Assembly: GCF_018139145.2 (NCBI RefSeq)
Contig: NC_059477.1
Span: 14,495,522 to 14,559,521 of the forward strand
Source: Gymnogyps californianus
Lineage: Eukaryota; Chordata; Aves; Accipitriformes; Cathartidae
DNA: 64,000 nt
Reading direction: 5' to 3'
The notes beneath the pieces were generated by a model that was not told the DNA's origin, did not search any database, and worked only from the letters and a program-made list of their open reading frames with translations. Both the position numbers and the translations under genes were made by a program. This document shows positions 37,101 to 49,904 of the stretch, one piece after another (within the stretch, counting starts at the first letter, position 1; the number at the start of each line of letters is the position of its first letter).

Positions 37101-40100
37101 AATGGATGTTTCAGACCAATGCTTTCACTGTTTTATTAATAGATTATCTTTAGAACGGGTCATCTGAAAGTAAGATAGACTGAATTATTTACACAAAGCT
37201 GACAATTACCAGATATAAAGCCAAATGTCTGAAACAAATTCAAAATAACCTGTATCTGTACAAGCAACATACTTTTTGTTATGATTTAATAGCTTTGTTT
37301 CTTTCTTAACAGGCAGTATAGACTATTTTTTGCTTCAACTATCTTAAGTGAAAACCTTTGAATTCTTTCTGCAGTTGGAGTGCTACAGTAGAGTATGCCC
37401 AGGTATGCACAAGAAAAACAGCACTTCCTTACAAACCTTGCCCTTGTCCAACTTCTGAATGCATCCTATTCACAAAATTTATTGCAACATTAAAACTGAA
37501 AGATTTGGGGCTTAAACCACAGCTCAGACTTGGAAATATTTTAAATCCTAAAATTGCTCTGGCTTTACTAGTTATATTGAAATCATCGTTGCTTGGTCAA
37601 TTAGCACTAGTCTTGAAGCAATAGCAGACACATTATCTTGCTTAATGCACCAACACTGAATCTATGACCCACCTTCTCCCTAAAAACCAACTGAAATGAA
37701 ACAGTGACCAAATTTTGTAGTAAAATAATTTTGACTAATGTTATCAACCGAGTGGATTCTGGTTTATTTTTCATGTAATTTTATATTTGCCTGGATGGTG
37801 ACGGAGAGCTTCTTAAATGAGAAAGATCTCTCATATGCCTGCCAGGCAGATCTACTCTGCAAAAGTATCATCTCCAGAACAGAGAATAATTTATCTTGGT
37901 TCTCAAATACTTAACTGGAGTTTAAGACCTGCATTACCTGTGGGCAACACAGATGTCTCCATGGAACAGAGATGTGACTTGCTGATAATGCTGAAGGTCA
38001 GAACGATGACCCTGAGTAAGCAACGTGAGCCACTGATGAACCAGAAAGAGCCAGAGAAAGAAACAGAATCCGTGCTTTGCATCAGTGTGTTGCACACAAA
38101 AGAAAATCTCCATTTTGCTTTCTGCAACTACAGTCTTACAAGCATGTCTGTTCGCAGCACAGCCAGCTCAGGCTCTGCTTTCCTCCAGATTCTTTCCTAT
38201 TTACACCTTTACAGCTGTCTGTGAGGCTGTGTAGTAAATGGGACTGTGCAACCAATTTGCACTACAGACAGACCAGAAAACGCAACTTATTTTTTCCCTG
38301 GACCAGTTCTCCGATCCAGTTCATGTCACTGCCTCACTGACAGCCGTACCGGTGCTACTGGCACAGAGGCAGGAACAGGGAAGGTGGAGCGGAGTCTACC
38401 CTGCTGCAGCCAAGCCTGCCAATGAAAGCAAAGTAGATCAAATCACGGGTATAGGTGTCATAAGACTGCGGGAAGTCAACAAAGATGCTGAAGAAAATAA
38501 AACATCTACATTCTGTAATTTGATTATTATTGTTTTACTGATGACTCTGCTTAAGAGCGGGAGGCTGGAAACAGGATGATTATTTTTTATATAGTCAACA
38601 TTAGCTTTCTGAGGATTGGGCAGAGAAGCATTTTTCAAACAGCCACATCGCTGACAAAGCAGTTGTTTGCAGGAGGTAACATACTTCCTCCTCTACCCAG
38701 CCCAGGATAACGTGCACTGGTTATACACTCCACATTAACCTTACACTACAACTTTCATGCTAGTAGTTTCAGCCACAATTATTATTTTAGAATCAGGAAG
38801 ACAGGCCAAGGCATCTATCAGTTTGTAGTAACAGTGAAAGTAAAGCGAGCTCACCGCCCAGGTGCCTTGGGCCAACTGACAGGATTTACACCAAGGTGTT
38901 CGACCTGGACCCCTTCTGGAGCTTCACCTTTCAACTTGGGCTTGGTTAAAGAAACGTTATATATAATTCTCCCCATCTGACTGGGCTCCTCATAAAGAAA
39001 GGGACCTAAGAGTTACACTGATCCAACCTCTTGAGAAGACTGAAACCTGCCTCTGATAAGGAGTAGCTAGTTCAACCACACAGGTGTTACCAGGCTTTCA
39101 AAAGAGGGAAACTTTCTTCTCGTTCTTTTTTTTCTTCATCTGAGGCACTTGGTGTGTTCTAGCTTTCCCAGCTGCAAAGACAAACTGATGTGGCTCTGAT
39201 CACCATGGACAGAGCCCGACTCTTCCTTCTTTCACTCCAAGTCATGGATGTGCTGCAGTTCCCCAAGACGGTTCTGCTGACCCAGCTCTCTGTTGCTGAA
39301 GGGAAAGTTGTGTCCCCCTCCTTCCTTTCCCTACAGTCTTCCTGCGAATTTGCACCAGTGCTGGTGCTAACAGCATCTCAATCACCAACCAATTCAGCTC
39401 ACTGACACAGAAGAAAACTAACCTAACAAAAAAAGCACGGTTTTCTCCTGGGTTAGTGATTTGAACTGGCTCATTAGATTTTACATACAATCAACACTAC
39501 AGCCAACATAAGGGATGACCAAACACCACACAACCAGGAGCAGGAGAGAAGGAAGGAGTAAAGTGTCTGCCTCTTGAGAGCCCCATACAGTTGTGTCAGC
39601 TCAGATGAAACCACAGCAACAGACTTCTGTTGGTATTATGCTGTGGCATTAGTACACAGTGCCCTTTTTCACATCTTCCCTCCCTTGGTATCTCCCAGAA
39701 TTTTCCTATCAGCACAAAAGAGAAAAATTTGGATGAGTTTCACAAAGAGGGGCAGGAGTCCTACTTCTATAGTAATGCCCTAGGCTTTTTTTCAAGAGAA
39801 AGCTCTCTACAATCTACAAAGGCATAAATTTACAAACCCTGCTCATATTCCATGTCACTTGGAGAAATGGACAGGCACCAGCAGAGTTTGAGGTTGGGCC
39901 AGCTACACAGAGCCAGAGGAAGAGTCATCAGAAAAAGGCAAGAAAATAATGCTTCCCATCCATTATTTCATGGGGTATAAAAGATAAGCTAGATGAGAAG
40001 AGATTTTACATTCAAGCCCTAAGAAAGGTGCAAGGGAAAGCAAAAGCCAATTGATATTGGAATAGCAGTAGAGAACGAAAGAAGATTTAGGGTAGCATCT

Positions 40101-41485
40101 ATTAGAAAAATGCCTGTAATATTGGAGCCAAAATGTCACAGGAGGTTGCAGAGCTGCTAGAGAGATGATTAAGAAGATTGCAGCAAAGAGCTGCAGAGAA
40201 TGGCAATGGGAGGTTAGAAGTTAGAACAAAACATGTGAGAACAGGACTGAGGAAGTGAACGTAATAGTTGTTAAAAAAAAAACACACAAAAGGTGTTTAA
40301 GCCAAGTAAATAAGTAGCACAAAAAACAGTATGTATACATGATATTAAAATTTGGGAACAGCTGCTGCTCATGTTCATTTGCTCATGTTTAGCACAAGTA
40401 AAAACTTAAACTTAGCTAAATGATCCAGCGCTGCAGCAAGAAGAACCACAACAGGATCTATGCCATCCAGCTTAGTTATAAACACAGCAATAATTTAAAA
40501 ACCTTTTATGTAGGCTGCGTTTTCTCATTTAGCAGCACTGCTGTTTGAACTGCCTTTATCTTCCTGCTCATTCCAGCCCCATCCCTTCCCCTGATTACGC
40601 TGGTACGGCTACTATGCAGCCATGCAGCAACCAGGGGAGGGAACGATCCAGGTGAAAAATAATCAGGCTCCCCACTCCTCACCCTGCTAGATCATTTCCC
40701 CAGTCAGGTCTACCACGCAGTAGCCCAAACATTTGCGCCAGTGCAATGGAGAAGACATGAACAAATCACCAGATGTGGAGGATGCTTCAGCCAGTATTAC
40801 CGTCAAAAAAACGTATGTGGAACTATGGTGTCAGTCCATCATGCAGTAGATAAACTTCAGAAATTCCTGGATTTCTCAGGCTACTTTTTTTTTGTTGTTG
40901 TTGAGTCTGCCCAAGAAAAGAACCTGCTCTTTTCTAAGTTTAGAAAACTATCTGAAAAAGTTTCTCTCAACAGAGGAAAATACAACCCAACTTTACAGTT
41001 CTTCCAAATGCAGGGAAAAAAGTTTTGCTGATAACCTCATTGACCAAACAAGCTATCGCTGGAACAACACTTAGAGGATCAGAGATTTCTACACATCACT
41101 TGAACTCTCCCCTCCAAAAAGTGTGAAAACATCAAGGGTAGACATTTTTATTTCAGTTTCCTGCATGAAGGTAGCTTCAAAATAGTTCATTATACGGCGT
41201 CCTGCAGCTTTGTCTAAAGTAGCTAGTGTAGTCTTGTGTCAGAGACCAATTGAAAAGTAATGAAATCCAGAACAGCAATTGGCAGGACTCTCCTATCTTT
41301 GGAATTATTTTTCCGTCTTTCACCTAATGGGCTTGATTTATGACAAACATCAAATCTCACAATACTCTCAGGAGAAAAACAGGTATGCTTATTATCTTAA
41401 GCGGTAAAAGAAACCCTTTACCTATGTACTTTGCTCAAAATCATTGAGAGTACCTAACAAGCATCAGTGCTGCTTTAAACTTGTA

Positions 41486-41515
41486 TATATGTTTTACATA
41501 CACATAAAACATATA
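41486..41515. repeat. Short perfect palindrome in intron 1
   Basis: TATATGTTTTA pairs perfectly with TAAAACATATA across an 8-base loop. It could extrude as a hairpin. The low sequence complexity means chance is a fair explanation. Confidence 0.6.
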
Positions 41516-44202
41516 CATGCATCCAAACAGGAACACAATTCCTCCAAATTCTTTGTCCTCTCCCCTTTAAGTGGCCCTTCCACCACCTAGTTTTCTATTC
41601 TCTCCACTTCGCACAGGATACTCTAAATCCAGCACTGCCAGAAAAAAACAGCAGCGGCATGAAATGAGAAAATCCTTGTCTGTTTTCAAATGCTTTTTTA
41701 CCTAAAAGACCAAGTAGACCCTGGCACATCTTCACCTCCTGCACAGCTGATAAGGCTGTTTTAGAAACATGGAAAAATGGAAGATGCCATATTTGTTCTC
41801 ACTCACCTTTTTAATTGCAGTACAACCAAGTGATCTAAAAGTTTTGAAGAATAAAATAGGTATCAATGCCTTCATGCTGGGTGATGTACAAAGATCATTA
41901 ACCGCAGATTGCTCAGGTTTTCATAATCAGCATGAAATATGACTGCACAGACTGCAGATGAGGCAACACAATTTTTGATTCAGAGAAAAACCACTGCCTT
42001 GTCATGAAACTTCAATTGCATGCAGGTAGGGCACCAGAGAGCTCAAACTGAATTCAGTAGGGTTGCTTCTGTAGATGAGGATTGCTGTCATGTCCCCTGA
42101 ATCTAACTTTAGATTAGTGGCAGAAAGCTAGCATGGCCTTCTCACTGCACAAAAGCCTTGAGAAGTACGGCATGAGTAACTGATCTCCACTTGCTTCCAG
42201 AGATCCCAAAATAGAGGTGAAGTGTGAATATCCCACTTGTTTCAAAAGGGTGTCAACAGAAATTCCTAGTCAGGGCCTTGCCTGCTATCAAAATCTGCAC
42301 CTACAGAGCTGTAGCTGCACTTAGGCAAGAAGAGGCTGTTTGCTTCTTACTGCAGCTACTTTCCAGAATAAGATCAGCTACTACAGAATATTTTATATTT
42401 GGCATCAGCACCAGCAATAGCTACGCTGGTGTAGGCTTCCAGGAAACAGACAGATTGATGACTTGACAGTCTAAATGAGATGTTACTAAATTTTCTGTAT
42501 CAGCAGACCCCTCTCTCCCCTTTCAGACCTCTGGGGTTTTTTTTTCCACTCAGAGTAGCAGACACACCTATCACCAAAAGTATGGGAGGAAAAAAAAAAT
42601 AGATCAGATGCAGACCATTTATTGCAGATCCAGACACAAAGCTGAGAGTACTAATCTAAACATTGATATTCTATCAATGAAGTTAAAGCATTAAAAATTA
42701 TTACACTCTTCTTTCCTACATGCAAATATTTCATTTTAGGTCACCTGTAACTGATGCTTAGCAAATACACAACTACCTCTCTGTTCTGTGAGGATACAAA
42801 GCTGGTGACGAAATGCAGAGATCTGTGTTAGAAAATATGGATCTGAGAGTCTTCCACTCTATTATGAAATAGAATAAAATAAAATGTTGTGTTTCTAAAG
42901 CTACAAAAAACAAGCAAGGATTTACTGTCGCATTTTTGTATTTAAAATGAAGTGCATATTCCATCAAACCAAGAATGAATGAAATACACCAATGACTACA
43001 CTCTCTTTAATCACTAATCAACAGCTACATTGCCTACTGAAGTCCTCAGATGTCTATTAATCAACTACAACTTTAGAAACTCTCTTCTCATGTTGGTATT
43101 ATTCAGAGTGAAGTGATGTAGAGCACCTTTGGCCTTCATTTCAAAACAAGTGGTGGAAGTGACAGAAAACAGAAATTCACATACAAGGAAGGTCAGGCGT
43201 ATCTACACATGTGTATCACAAATACCCATCTTGAATAAAAACTTATTTCAGTGACTTCACATTTTACTGTAAAAATCCACATTTGTTAATACAGGGAAAG
43301 GAAGCAAGCAGAGTCTCAAAGTTCCTGTATTCTGAAATAGTGTTTGGTGGTCACAATGGGACTAAACAGAGATATCTGACATTCCTAAATAAGTCTCTAG
43401 TCCTTTATTTAAGAAATAGGAAACTTGTTTCTAACCCCAGGGGAAAAAAAAAAAAAATCATGACAGGTGTTATTCCAGAAGCAGATTATGTGCAGGCATT
43501 TCAATATTTAAGAGGGAGAAGAAAACAAAAAAAAAAGATTTTTTTTTTTTAAAATGTTTTTGGGAAGAAAAGTCACATGACCTATAACATTTTTTTTATC
43601 CTTATATACATTTGAGAGGTGTAATAATCTTTGTTAAAAGAAGTTTTTTAAGACTGCCACATCATTTTTACTTATTACTGTACACAAAAATGCAGATATC
43701 CAGGTTTTGAAAGTAGAAATAAAGTCAAAATAATGTCTTTACTCTAGGCAACAAAATGGGAAAAAATCCCCACAGCTGCAGCAAGGCAAGGCTGCTGTAA
43801 GGTGGAAAAGGCAGCTGAGTTGACATTTGCTATTAAAGCAGGGATAGCGGTTAAATCCTGCTTGCTGTGCAGCACCTAAGTCTGTGGAAAACTGGCAAAA
43901 GCAAATCCCAAACCGAGATTTACCAGCCACGGCCAGGTTCAAGTTCACTTTGGGTTAAAAATACTAACAGGAAAAAAATAACGCTGCAAAAGGGAACCGT
44001 ATCTCTTGTTATGTGATCTGCGCATCGGGCTTAAAGCTCTTCCCTCCGATATTTCCCCGGAGCGCGGTGTTGGGTGACCGAGCACCATTACCCCTTTTAC
44101 AGCCTCCTGGAGACCGCCGTGCCCCACGCTGCAAATAAAAGCAAACCACCAGACCAAGCGCTGGCCCAAGCTTCTGTGCACAGATTTTATTAAAAACTTC
44201 TC

Positions 44203-44238
44203 GTTACAGAGCCTAGGAGCGTGTTACAGAGCCTAGGA
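44203..44238. repeat. 20-bp tandem duplication at the CpG island edge
   Basis: GTTACAGAGCCTAGGA occurs at 44203-44218 and 44223-44238. It marks the transition from AT-rich intron to CpG island. Confidence 0.8.
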
Positions 44239-44584
44239 ACACCCCACGTACTCGTTTCCATCACGGCAAGAGTTTATTTATTTATACAGCGCACTCGGGT
44301 CACCGGGGAAGTGAAACTCTCCGGGCGCGGAGCGGCGGGCGCAGGGGGCCGCGGCGGCCCCGCGGGAGGGAGGGCTGCCCGCCCGCCCCGCCGCCTCGGC
44401 CGGCCCCGCGTCCCCGGAGCCCGGCGGGGCCGCGCCGGCCGGGAGGCCGCGCCCGGGGCCGCCGCCGACCGAGGCGGGCAGAGCCGGGGGGAGGAAGACG
44501 GGCGCGCGGCGGCGGGGAAGCCAGCTGAAGCGCACACGGAGGGGCCGCGCGGGGAGGGGGCACCCCGCCGCGGAGGGGGCGCGG

Positions 44585-44830
44585 GTGGGTGCGCGGACGC
44601 CCCCCGCCGCCGCCGCTCCCCCCTCGTCGTCTTCCTCCGCCGCCTCCTCCTGGGGCCGGGGGGCGCGATCCCCCTTCCCCGCCGCGGTGAGCGCCGCCGC
44701 TGGCTGCCGCCAGAGTCGCCGCCGCCGCCGCCCGGCCGTGGCGGCCGCCGCCGCCGCCGGGGCCGGCTCCCATCCGCCATTATCCTTTGTTCGCGGCGCG
44801 GCGGCGGCGGGGATGTTGCAGGGCTCGGCT
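44585..44830. repeat. CCG/CGG triplet-rich tract at the start of CREB1 intron 1
   Basis: Interrupted runs of GCC/CCG triplets recur through this stretch, the densest near 44716-44760 and 44800-44812. On the transcribed minus strand they are CGG runs, about 150-390 bp after the exon 1 donor. The segment also contains AATGGCGG (minus, near 44780), similar to a YY1 site, which could mark an alternative start. Confidence 0.7.
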
Positions 44831-44976
44831 CCATCTTTAAAGCGGGCGCCCCTCCCGCGGGCGGTGCAAGGCCGGGCCCCCGCGTCCTGCCGCCCGGCGG
44901 CTCCCCTGGTCCCCGCCGGGCTCCATTTCCTTCCCTCCCCCCCGCCCCTGTTTGCTGGGCGCCTTCCTCCTCTTAC

Positions 44977-45139
44977 CGGTTACCAGGCTGCTCCGTCACT
45001 GCTTTCGTTCGCGCCTAGGATCTCGCCGCAGTTTTATTCTCTCCCCCACGTAACACACCGCGTCAAACTACACCTCCGCCGCGTCACTCACACACACACA
45101 GGCGCTCCCAGCCCGGCGACAGGCAGGCAGCGGCCGACT
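44977..45139 (-). other. CREB1: CREB1 non-coding exon 1 (5' UTR)
   Basis: The minus-strand sequence matches my memory of the human CREB1 5' UTR over a long stretch, including two TGACGCGG elements, TTACGTGGGGGAGAG and the segment before the splice donor. The 3' end is set by a GTAAGA donor at 44976-44971. The 5' end near 45139 is inferred because AGTCGGC there aligns with the human mRNA start and has a TCAGTC initiator-like context. A second possible donor (GTAACC) lies 7 bases upstream of the used one. No ATG occurs in the exon, so there is no upstream ORF. A short TG repeat (CA on plus, 45089-45100) sits next to one CRE half-site. Confidence 0.8.
45058..45086 (-). promoter_or_regulatory. 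Pair of CRE half-sites TGACGCGG, 21 bp apart
   Basis: TGACGCGG occurs on the minus strand at 45065-45058 and again at 45086-45079. A third half-site (TGACGGAG) is at 44998-44991, and TTACGTGG is at 45053-45046. CREB is known to autoregulate its own promoter through CRE elements in mammals, and these motifs match the mammalian exon as I remember it. Binding here is inferred. Confidence 0.65.
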
Positions 45140-45186
45140 GAGGAGCGCCAGCCAGGGAGCAAGCGCCGAGCGCGCCGCGGCCCGCA

Positions 45187-45530
45187 CGGAAAACGCCGAG
45201 CGCTCACGGAAAACGCCGAGCGCCCGGCAGGCGGCGGGAACGGCCGAGCGCGCCGCCGGCCCCCGCGGAAAGAGCCGAGCGACCGCGGAAACGAACGAAG
45301 CGCCCCGGAGGGGAGGCGGAAAGAGCCGAGCGGCCGCGGGAAGGCGCGAACGGCGCTTCCGCCCGGGGCAGCCCGCGCGGAAAGCACCGAGCGGCGCTGA
45401 GGGGGGGCACGCGCCCTCCTTACCCCCCCACCCCTGCCCCCGCTGGGCGCGCGAGCGGGTCCGAGGAGGCCGGAAAGCGACGAGCGCTCACGGAAACGGC
45501 CGAGCCGCCCCGGAGGCGGGTGGCCGAGCG
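45187..45530. repeat. Dispersed 16-bp repeat family upstream of CREB1 exon 1
   Basis: A unit close to CGGAAANNGCCGAGCG (plus strand) starts at 45187, 45207, 45235, 45266, 45286, 45317, 45337, 45378, 45471 and 45491, with a partial copy near 45517. Most units are exactly 16 bases. Four pairs are spaced exactly 20 bp apart, and the pair at 45266/45286 recurs 51 bp later at 45317/45337. The pair at 45187/45207 recurs at 45471/45491 with the same GCTCA spacer. The array lies within about 50-400 bp upstream of the likely transcription start. Confidence 0.85.
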
Positions 45531-45680
45531 CGGACCCGTCTCCCCCAGAAATCCCCCTCGAGGGCGCTGGGCCCCCCCGAGTTCACCAAGCACGTCCCCA
45601 CGCACACAGTGGCGCCCCGGGGGACCTGCCGCCCCCGGCCCCGCAGGGCTGTTCCCCCCCACCCCACCCCGGGGATCCTC

Positions 45681-48600
45681 TCCCTGGGTGCCCCACTGCC
45701 AGGGCAGCTGCCCAGACCCCCTTCCTCAGGACCCCGATTCTCACCCCATGACCCAAACACCCCTTGTCTTCACAGGCGCAACGTGGCAGGTGAGGTGCCG
45801 TGGTGAGGCCATACCGCGCCTCCTCGATGCCTCCTGCCTGCCTGGCGTCCCCACCGTCCCCTCCCCACGTGGTGAAGCACTCACATCCTTCATGTTGCTC
45901 CTCTAAACCTTCCTCTACTGCCTGGTTTTCGCTCCAGGCTGCGACTCCTGTCCCACTGCCTACCCTCTCTGGCCCTGTGGCCAGCCATCTGTGGTGGCCC
46001 AAAACCAGGCGCAGGGTGACTGCTGCTCCATTGTGACATAAATATCCCTGTGAAATCCCCCAGCCCTGAGCAACCTGCCTCCACCAGTGCTGGAGGGACA
46101 AACCTGTTTCGGCAGAGGTGCAGACACCAGGCACCGAAGCTGTAAAACCACAATTTTCAGAGCAGCTGAGGCTGAGGCGGCAGTTTGCACCCATGGCGCC
46201 AGCCCCGTGCTTCGCTGCCTCTCAGGAGGGACAGACGTCACGATGGGGCAGGGGATAAGATGTGGGTTTTTGTCTCGTCAGAGAAGAGGAGCAGCTGCAT
46301 GCTGTGGCCCTCAACCTCATCTGCAGTGCCAGCGTGATGTCTGTCACTGGGGGTTTTAAACGCTGGATAGGTGAACATTTTCTGGTAAAGGTTTTTCAAA
46401 GAGTTGATGCCACCATGGAGCAGGGAATGGGCCAGTGGTGCTCCAGCTGGGTGCGTCCAGCCCTGTCTTCTCTGGTTCACAAACACAGTTGAATGCACCC
46501 GATCATACACCCTGAAGAATGAACTGCTCGAACTACAACCAGATAGTAACTATACATAGCCTTGAAGAAACTACTTTTCCTTTCACAAAACCTCAAGATG
46601 GCACTACATAACAAGATTTGAAGCTCCAAATCCGGTTGATTTTTGCAGCCAGCCTGGCACGGCCACCCCATGATACATTGCTGTGAGGCCATAACTGCCG
46701 CAGGCGCTGCATCGGACGACACCGGTGCATGGTTTAAATTAGTTTTGCTCTTGTCAAGTCTTGTTTTCTCAAGAAAGTTGAACTGATTTTACCTATGCTG
46801 AGTTTTATCTAACTCCATCAAAAATTACAAGAGACAGTGCAGAGAGCAATTACAGGTTTACTTTGCGTTTGATTTTGTTGATTACAGTTATTCTAAAAAA
46901 AACTGGAAAAAAACACCTTTGACATTAAAAAAAAAAAGGCAGCTCAAGTTAAACTGATAAAACATTGCTTTATTGACAAGACATACTATGGCTTGGGCCA
47001 CAGCTCCCTTTCTGCTTCTGTTGCACTTTTCCCTCTGCCCTGCCTGCAGACAGGAGCTCCAAGGTTGCAGCACAGCGTAGCCTCCGCTGCCACCCTCCTC
47101 GTGCCCGCTTCTCCCCCTGGGTGTTGTGGACCTGTGCTGTGCCTTTGGCTTGTACCTGATCCTGGCTGCAGTGTACAGCTGACATACTTTTTGGAAATTA
47201 TTTTCTCTTTTTAGAGTCTGCTAGAATATGAAAGCTCCATCCACTAAATAAGTCTTTTACAACTCCTATTGGGAGCAGAATTTTTCTGCCATTTAAAGCT
47301 TTTGAGACAGGCGAGAAATCTAAAATCGGTGTTTCTAATTTGGTCTATTCATTGACAGTGAATGGAAATGCTTCTCACTCCAAATTGCTGGTAGAGGTGC
47401 GAAAGGCTTGTCTCACAATCGTGTCCTTCTCATTTCACTCCACTAGATACTGAGGTAGAGGGTTGTTTTTGATAATGTTTTGACATTTGAACTCTAGCCC
47501 CGTTGCATAGAGTTTTAATATTTTAATGTGTGTTTAATAAAGTATCTTCTATGCATTTGGTTACCATATACAGATGTAAATCAAACTAGGTAATTAAAAA
47601 TATGTTTTAATTCAGCTAAAACACGGACATTTTGCTGTGTGGATTTTAAAGTTTGCTAAAACTCCTGTGTTTCAAGGAGTGATTCTGAGATCAAAGTGTA
47701 AGGGATCAGCCTTTGTGCTCCTCTTAGGAGGAGTAAAGTACTTTCTGTGAGGAAATACTTATAATGAGCAGAACAAACATAGCCATCTGAGTGTCTGTTG
47801 ACTCATGCATTTCTTTATCTGTTTTCCCATCCTTCTCTTTTCTCTTTGTGTTAATGTTCGTGTTGCATCAGCTTCTTTTGCTCCCCCAAATGACCAAAAT
47901 CATACACATTCTCCACCCATGCATGTTTCCCAGAATTGGATTGCTTGCCCTCGTGCAGCAAGCCTGAAGAATTGCAGCAGTAAGCCTTTAAGGGAATAGA
48001 CTCTGGTCCTCGAAAGGCAACTAAAATGCACTAACCAGATCTCAGTGAATGGCTCCCATCAGAAACCTGGGCAACGCTCTCAACCTGAGTGATTAGAGTG
48101 CCGCTGGTGGTACTGAATTATACCTGGTCCCCCAGACCAGCCAGGACTGCCCTTACGTAGCTAGGCAGCTCCTTGCGTGGCTCTGATCCTGCTGCCTGTT
48201 TAGGGCTGATACTCTGGCGCCCTGCTGATCCTTGCCAGCCCTGCTCTCACAGCTCTCCAGCCGGCTCCTCAGCACTTCTCTGAAAGTCTGTCAGCTCACT
48301 GATGAGTTTGCAAAGGGCATCTTGTGGTGGTGGCCACTTCTCTGCCAGCCAGCGTAGGCTCCTCGTATAACAGACAACTCAAGAGAGCAATTTATCTCAA
48401 ACTAAAACAGATGCCTCAGATAGGCCAGATGCCTGAAGTAATTTGAGATTATACCCAATGTTGTGTGTCTTTGGTATCTTCATCTCTTGCCCCATCGCTG
48501 AGGCTTAGACCATATGTGGACGGGAGCTGGATTCATCCCTGACTCATACTGGCTCAGTGGCAGGGCTGGGTGAACATCTCATACACAACGGCTGTCAAAC

Positions 48601-49904
48601 CTTCTGACAGCTGTTTTGCACATTCCTCCTTCCCTTACAGGTTTTCTGGGGTTTTTTTTGCCTCTTGCCACATCTGAGCAAAATTGGGACACTAAGCAAA
48701 ACTGGAACTTCTTTGGGAGTGGGAGTGAAAGTCTGAGCTGCAAAGCCCCCTTCCCTCACTGACATCTACGTGTTCCTTTCACCGTTGCCTCTTGGGGAAT
48801 CTGTAGAAAAAGGGATAGTAATGATGTGCCAATTACCCACACAGTCCAACAGGGAGAGGCTCACTTGGGGAGTGAACTGGAATGCTCAGCAGTTTTCTTC
48901 TTCATCAGCAAAAGTTTGCTTGATGATGAGTGAAACCCAGCAAGATTAGTTACTTTTCTTACAATTCAGCCTCAGAGGCAAATTCATTAGCTTTGCAGCT
49001 TCCAGCTTGGTTACCCTGGGCAGTGGACTCCTTGCATACAGCATCGCGGGTTGATTGCCCATGGCCCAGGGTTTGTAGAGGCTAACGGGTGACATATAGA
49101 TCGAAAAAGGCTTGCGCTTGGCTGTAAGGTGTGGCAGAGCCACAATGCATATGATGCAATCTGGAGCAGTTGACACTGCTGACACTGGTAGCATGCAAGA
49201 TAATATTTATTGTGGAAACACAGATACACATGCATTTTCAGGCTATACACACCTGTAAAGAGAGCAACACAAAAGTATTTTTTACAGGCCACAGCCACCT
49301 CTGGGAATGATTTATAACAAAATAATCTTTCAGCATCAAACACTCACTGACAATTTCTAGAGGATTCACTAATGGATATTCTCCCAAGGAAAGGGAGAAA
49401 AGGAGAGTATTTGCAGATAATGAACGTGGAGGGGGACAGATGTTACATTAGACAGTTAGTAAAGTGTCCAGTACTCTTCAGCGTAAGGAGCACTTCAGCA
49501 TTGCACTTTCCATCCTATACAAACAGAGCAACGGATTTTAAAGCAGATGTAGGGGAAGGTAGGGGGTGCCACCATACCCCCGTGATGGACGTGGCCATTC
49601 AGTAGCACAGACAAAGCACTGAACTGATTATGACTTTCTGAGGAGAAGATGAAGATAATAAAGAGGTGTTATTCTGAAACCCAACGACAAAGGCATGTCA
49701 GTCCTCCATTTTGGTCTCTGCTTCTGAGGCAGATGGAGGCTTAACTTCAAACTCCCATACAGAGCAGTCTTCTATCATTTCGTGGCCTCTCAGGACCAGC
49801 TAAAACTGCTTACTCATCAGGATAAGGACAAAACCCTACAGGTTTAGTATCTGCCATAGAGAACAAGATTCACTGGACTCCCTGAGCACTTTATTACAGA
49901 AGTA
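45681..49904. other. Upstream intergenic region, no gene recognised
   Basis: GC content falls off after the CpG island. ORFs up to 203 codons next to the island (45583-46194 minus) show no domain, no biased codon use and overlap other open frames, so they look like chance. Beyond 46500 the sequence is ordinary mixed-composition DNA. I see no RNA gene. Confidence 0.6.

Larger units (their letters stand above)
25189..44976 (-). other. CREB1: CREB1 intron 1 (19.8 kb)
   Basis: This intron has a GTAAGA donor at 44976 and a TTGTAG acceptor at 25189. I see no exon, RNA gene or clear transposon in it. ORFs such as 37817-38224 (plus, 135 codons) have no recognisable protein features and low-complexity context. 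Local GC-rich patches occur at 28670-28930 and 34540-34760. A short AT palindrome lies at 41486-41515. Confidence 0.85.
44280..45680. promoter_or_regulatory. CREB1: CpG island promoter of CREB1
   Basis: GC content and CpG frequency rise abruptly at about 44280 and fall at about 45680, in contrast to the AT-rich intron on one side and mixed intergenic DNA on the other. The island covers exon 1, the start of intron 1 and the upstream promoter. No TATA box or CCAAT box is evident, which fits a housekeeping-type CREB promoter. It contains CCG/CGG triplet runs, G-rich tracts and the 16-bp repeats listed separately. Long ORFs in all frames here are a result of stop-codon depletion in GC-rich DNA. 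Confidence 0.9.

Noticed and set aside
37817..38224. 135-codon plus-strand ORF in intron 1
   Set aside because: No recognisable protein features and antisense to CREB1; likely chance.
44221..45400. Long plus-strand and minus-strand ORFs (up to 271 codons) in the CpG island
   Set aside because: They overlap each other in several frames, are Arg/Pro/Gly/Ala-rich as expected from GC-rich DNA without stops, and cover the CREB1 promoter and exon 1.
45187..45530. The 16-bp repeats as a CRISPR-like array
   Set aside because: Units are too short, spacing is irregular and overlapping in origin, and the context is a vertebrate promoter.
45583..46194. 203-codon minus-strand ORF next to the CpG island
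   Set aside because: No recognisable domain, alternative frames are equally open, and no splice or promoter context supports it.
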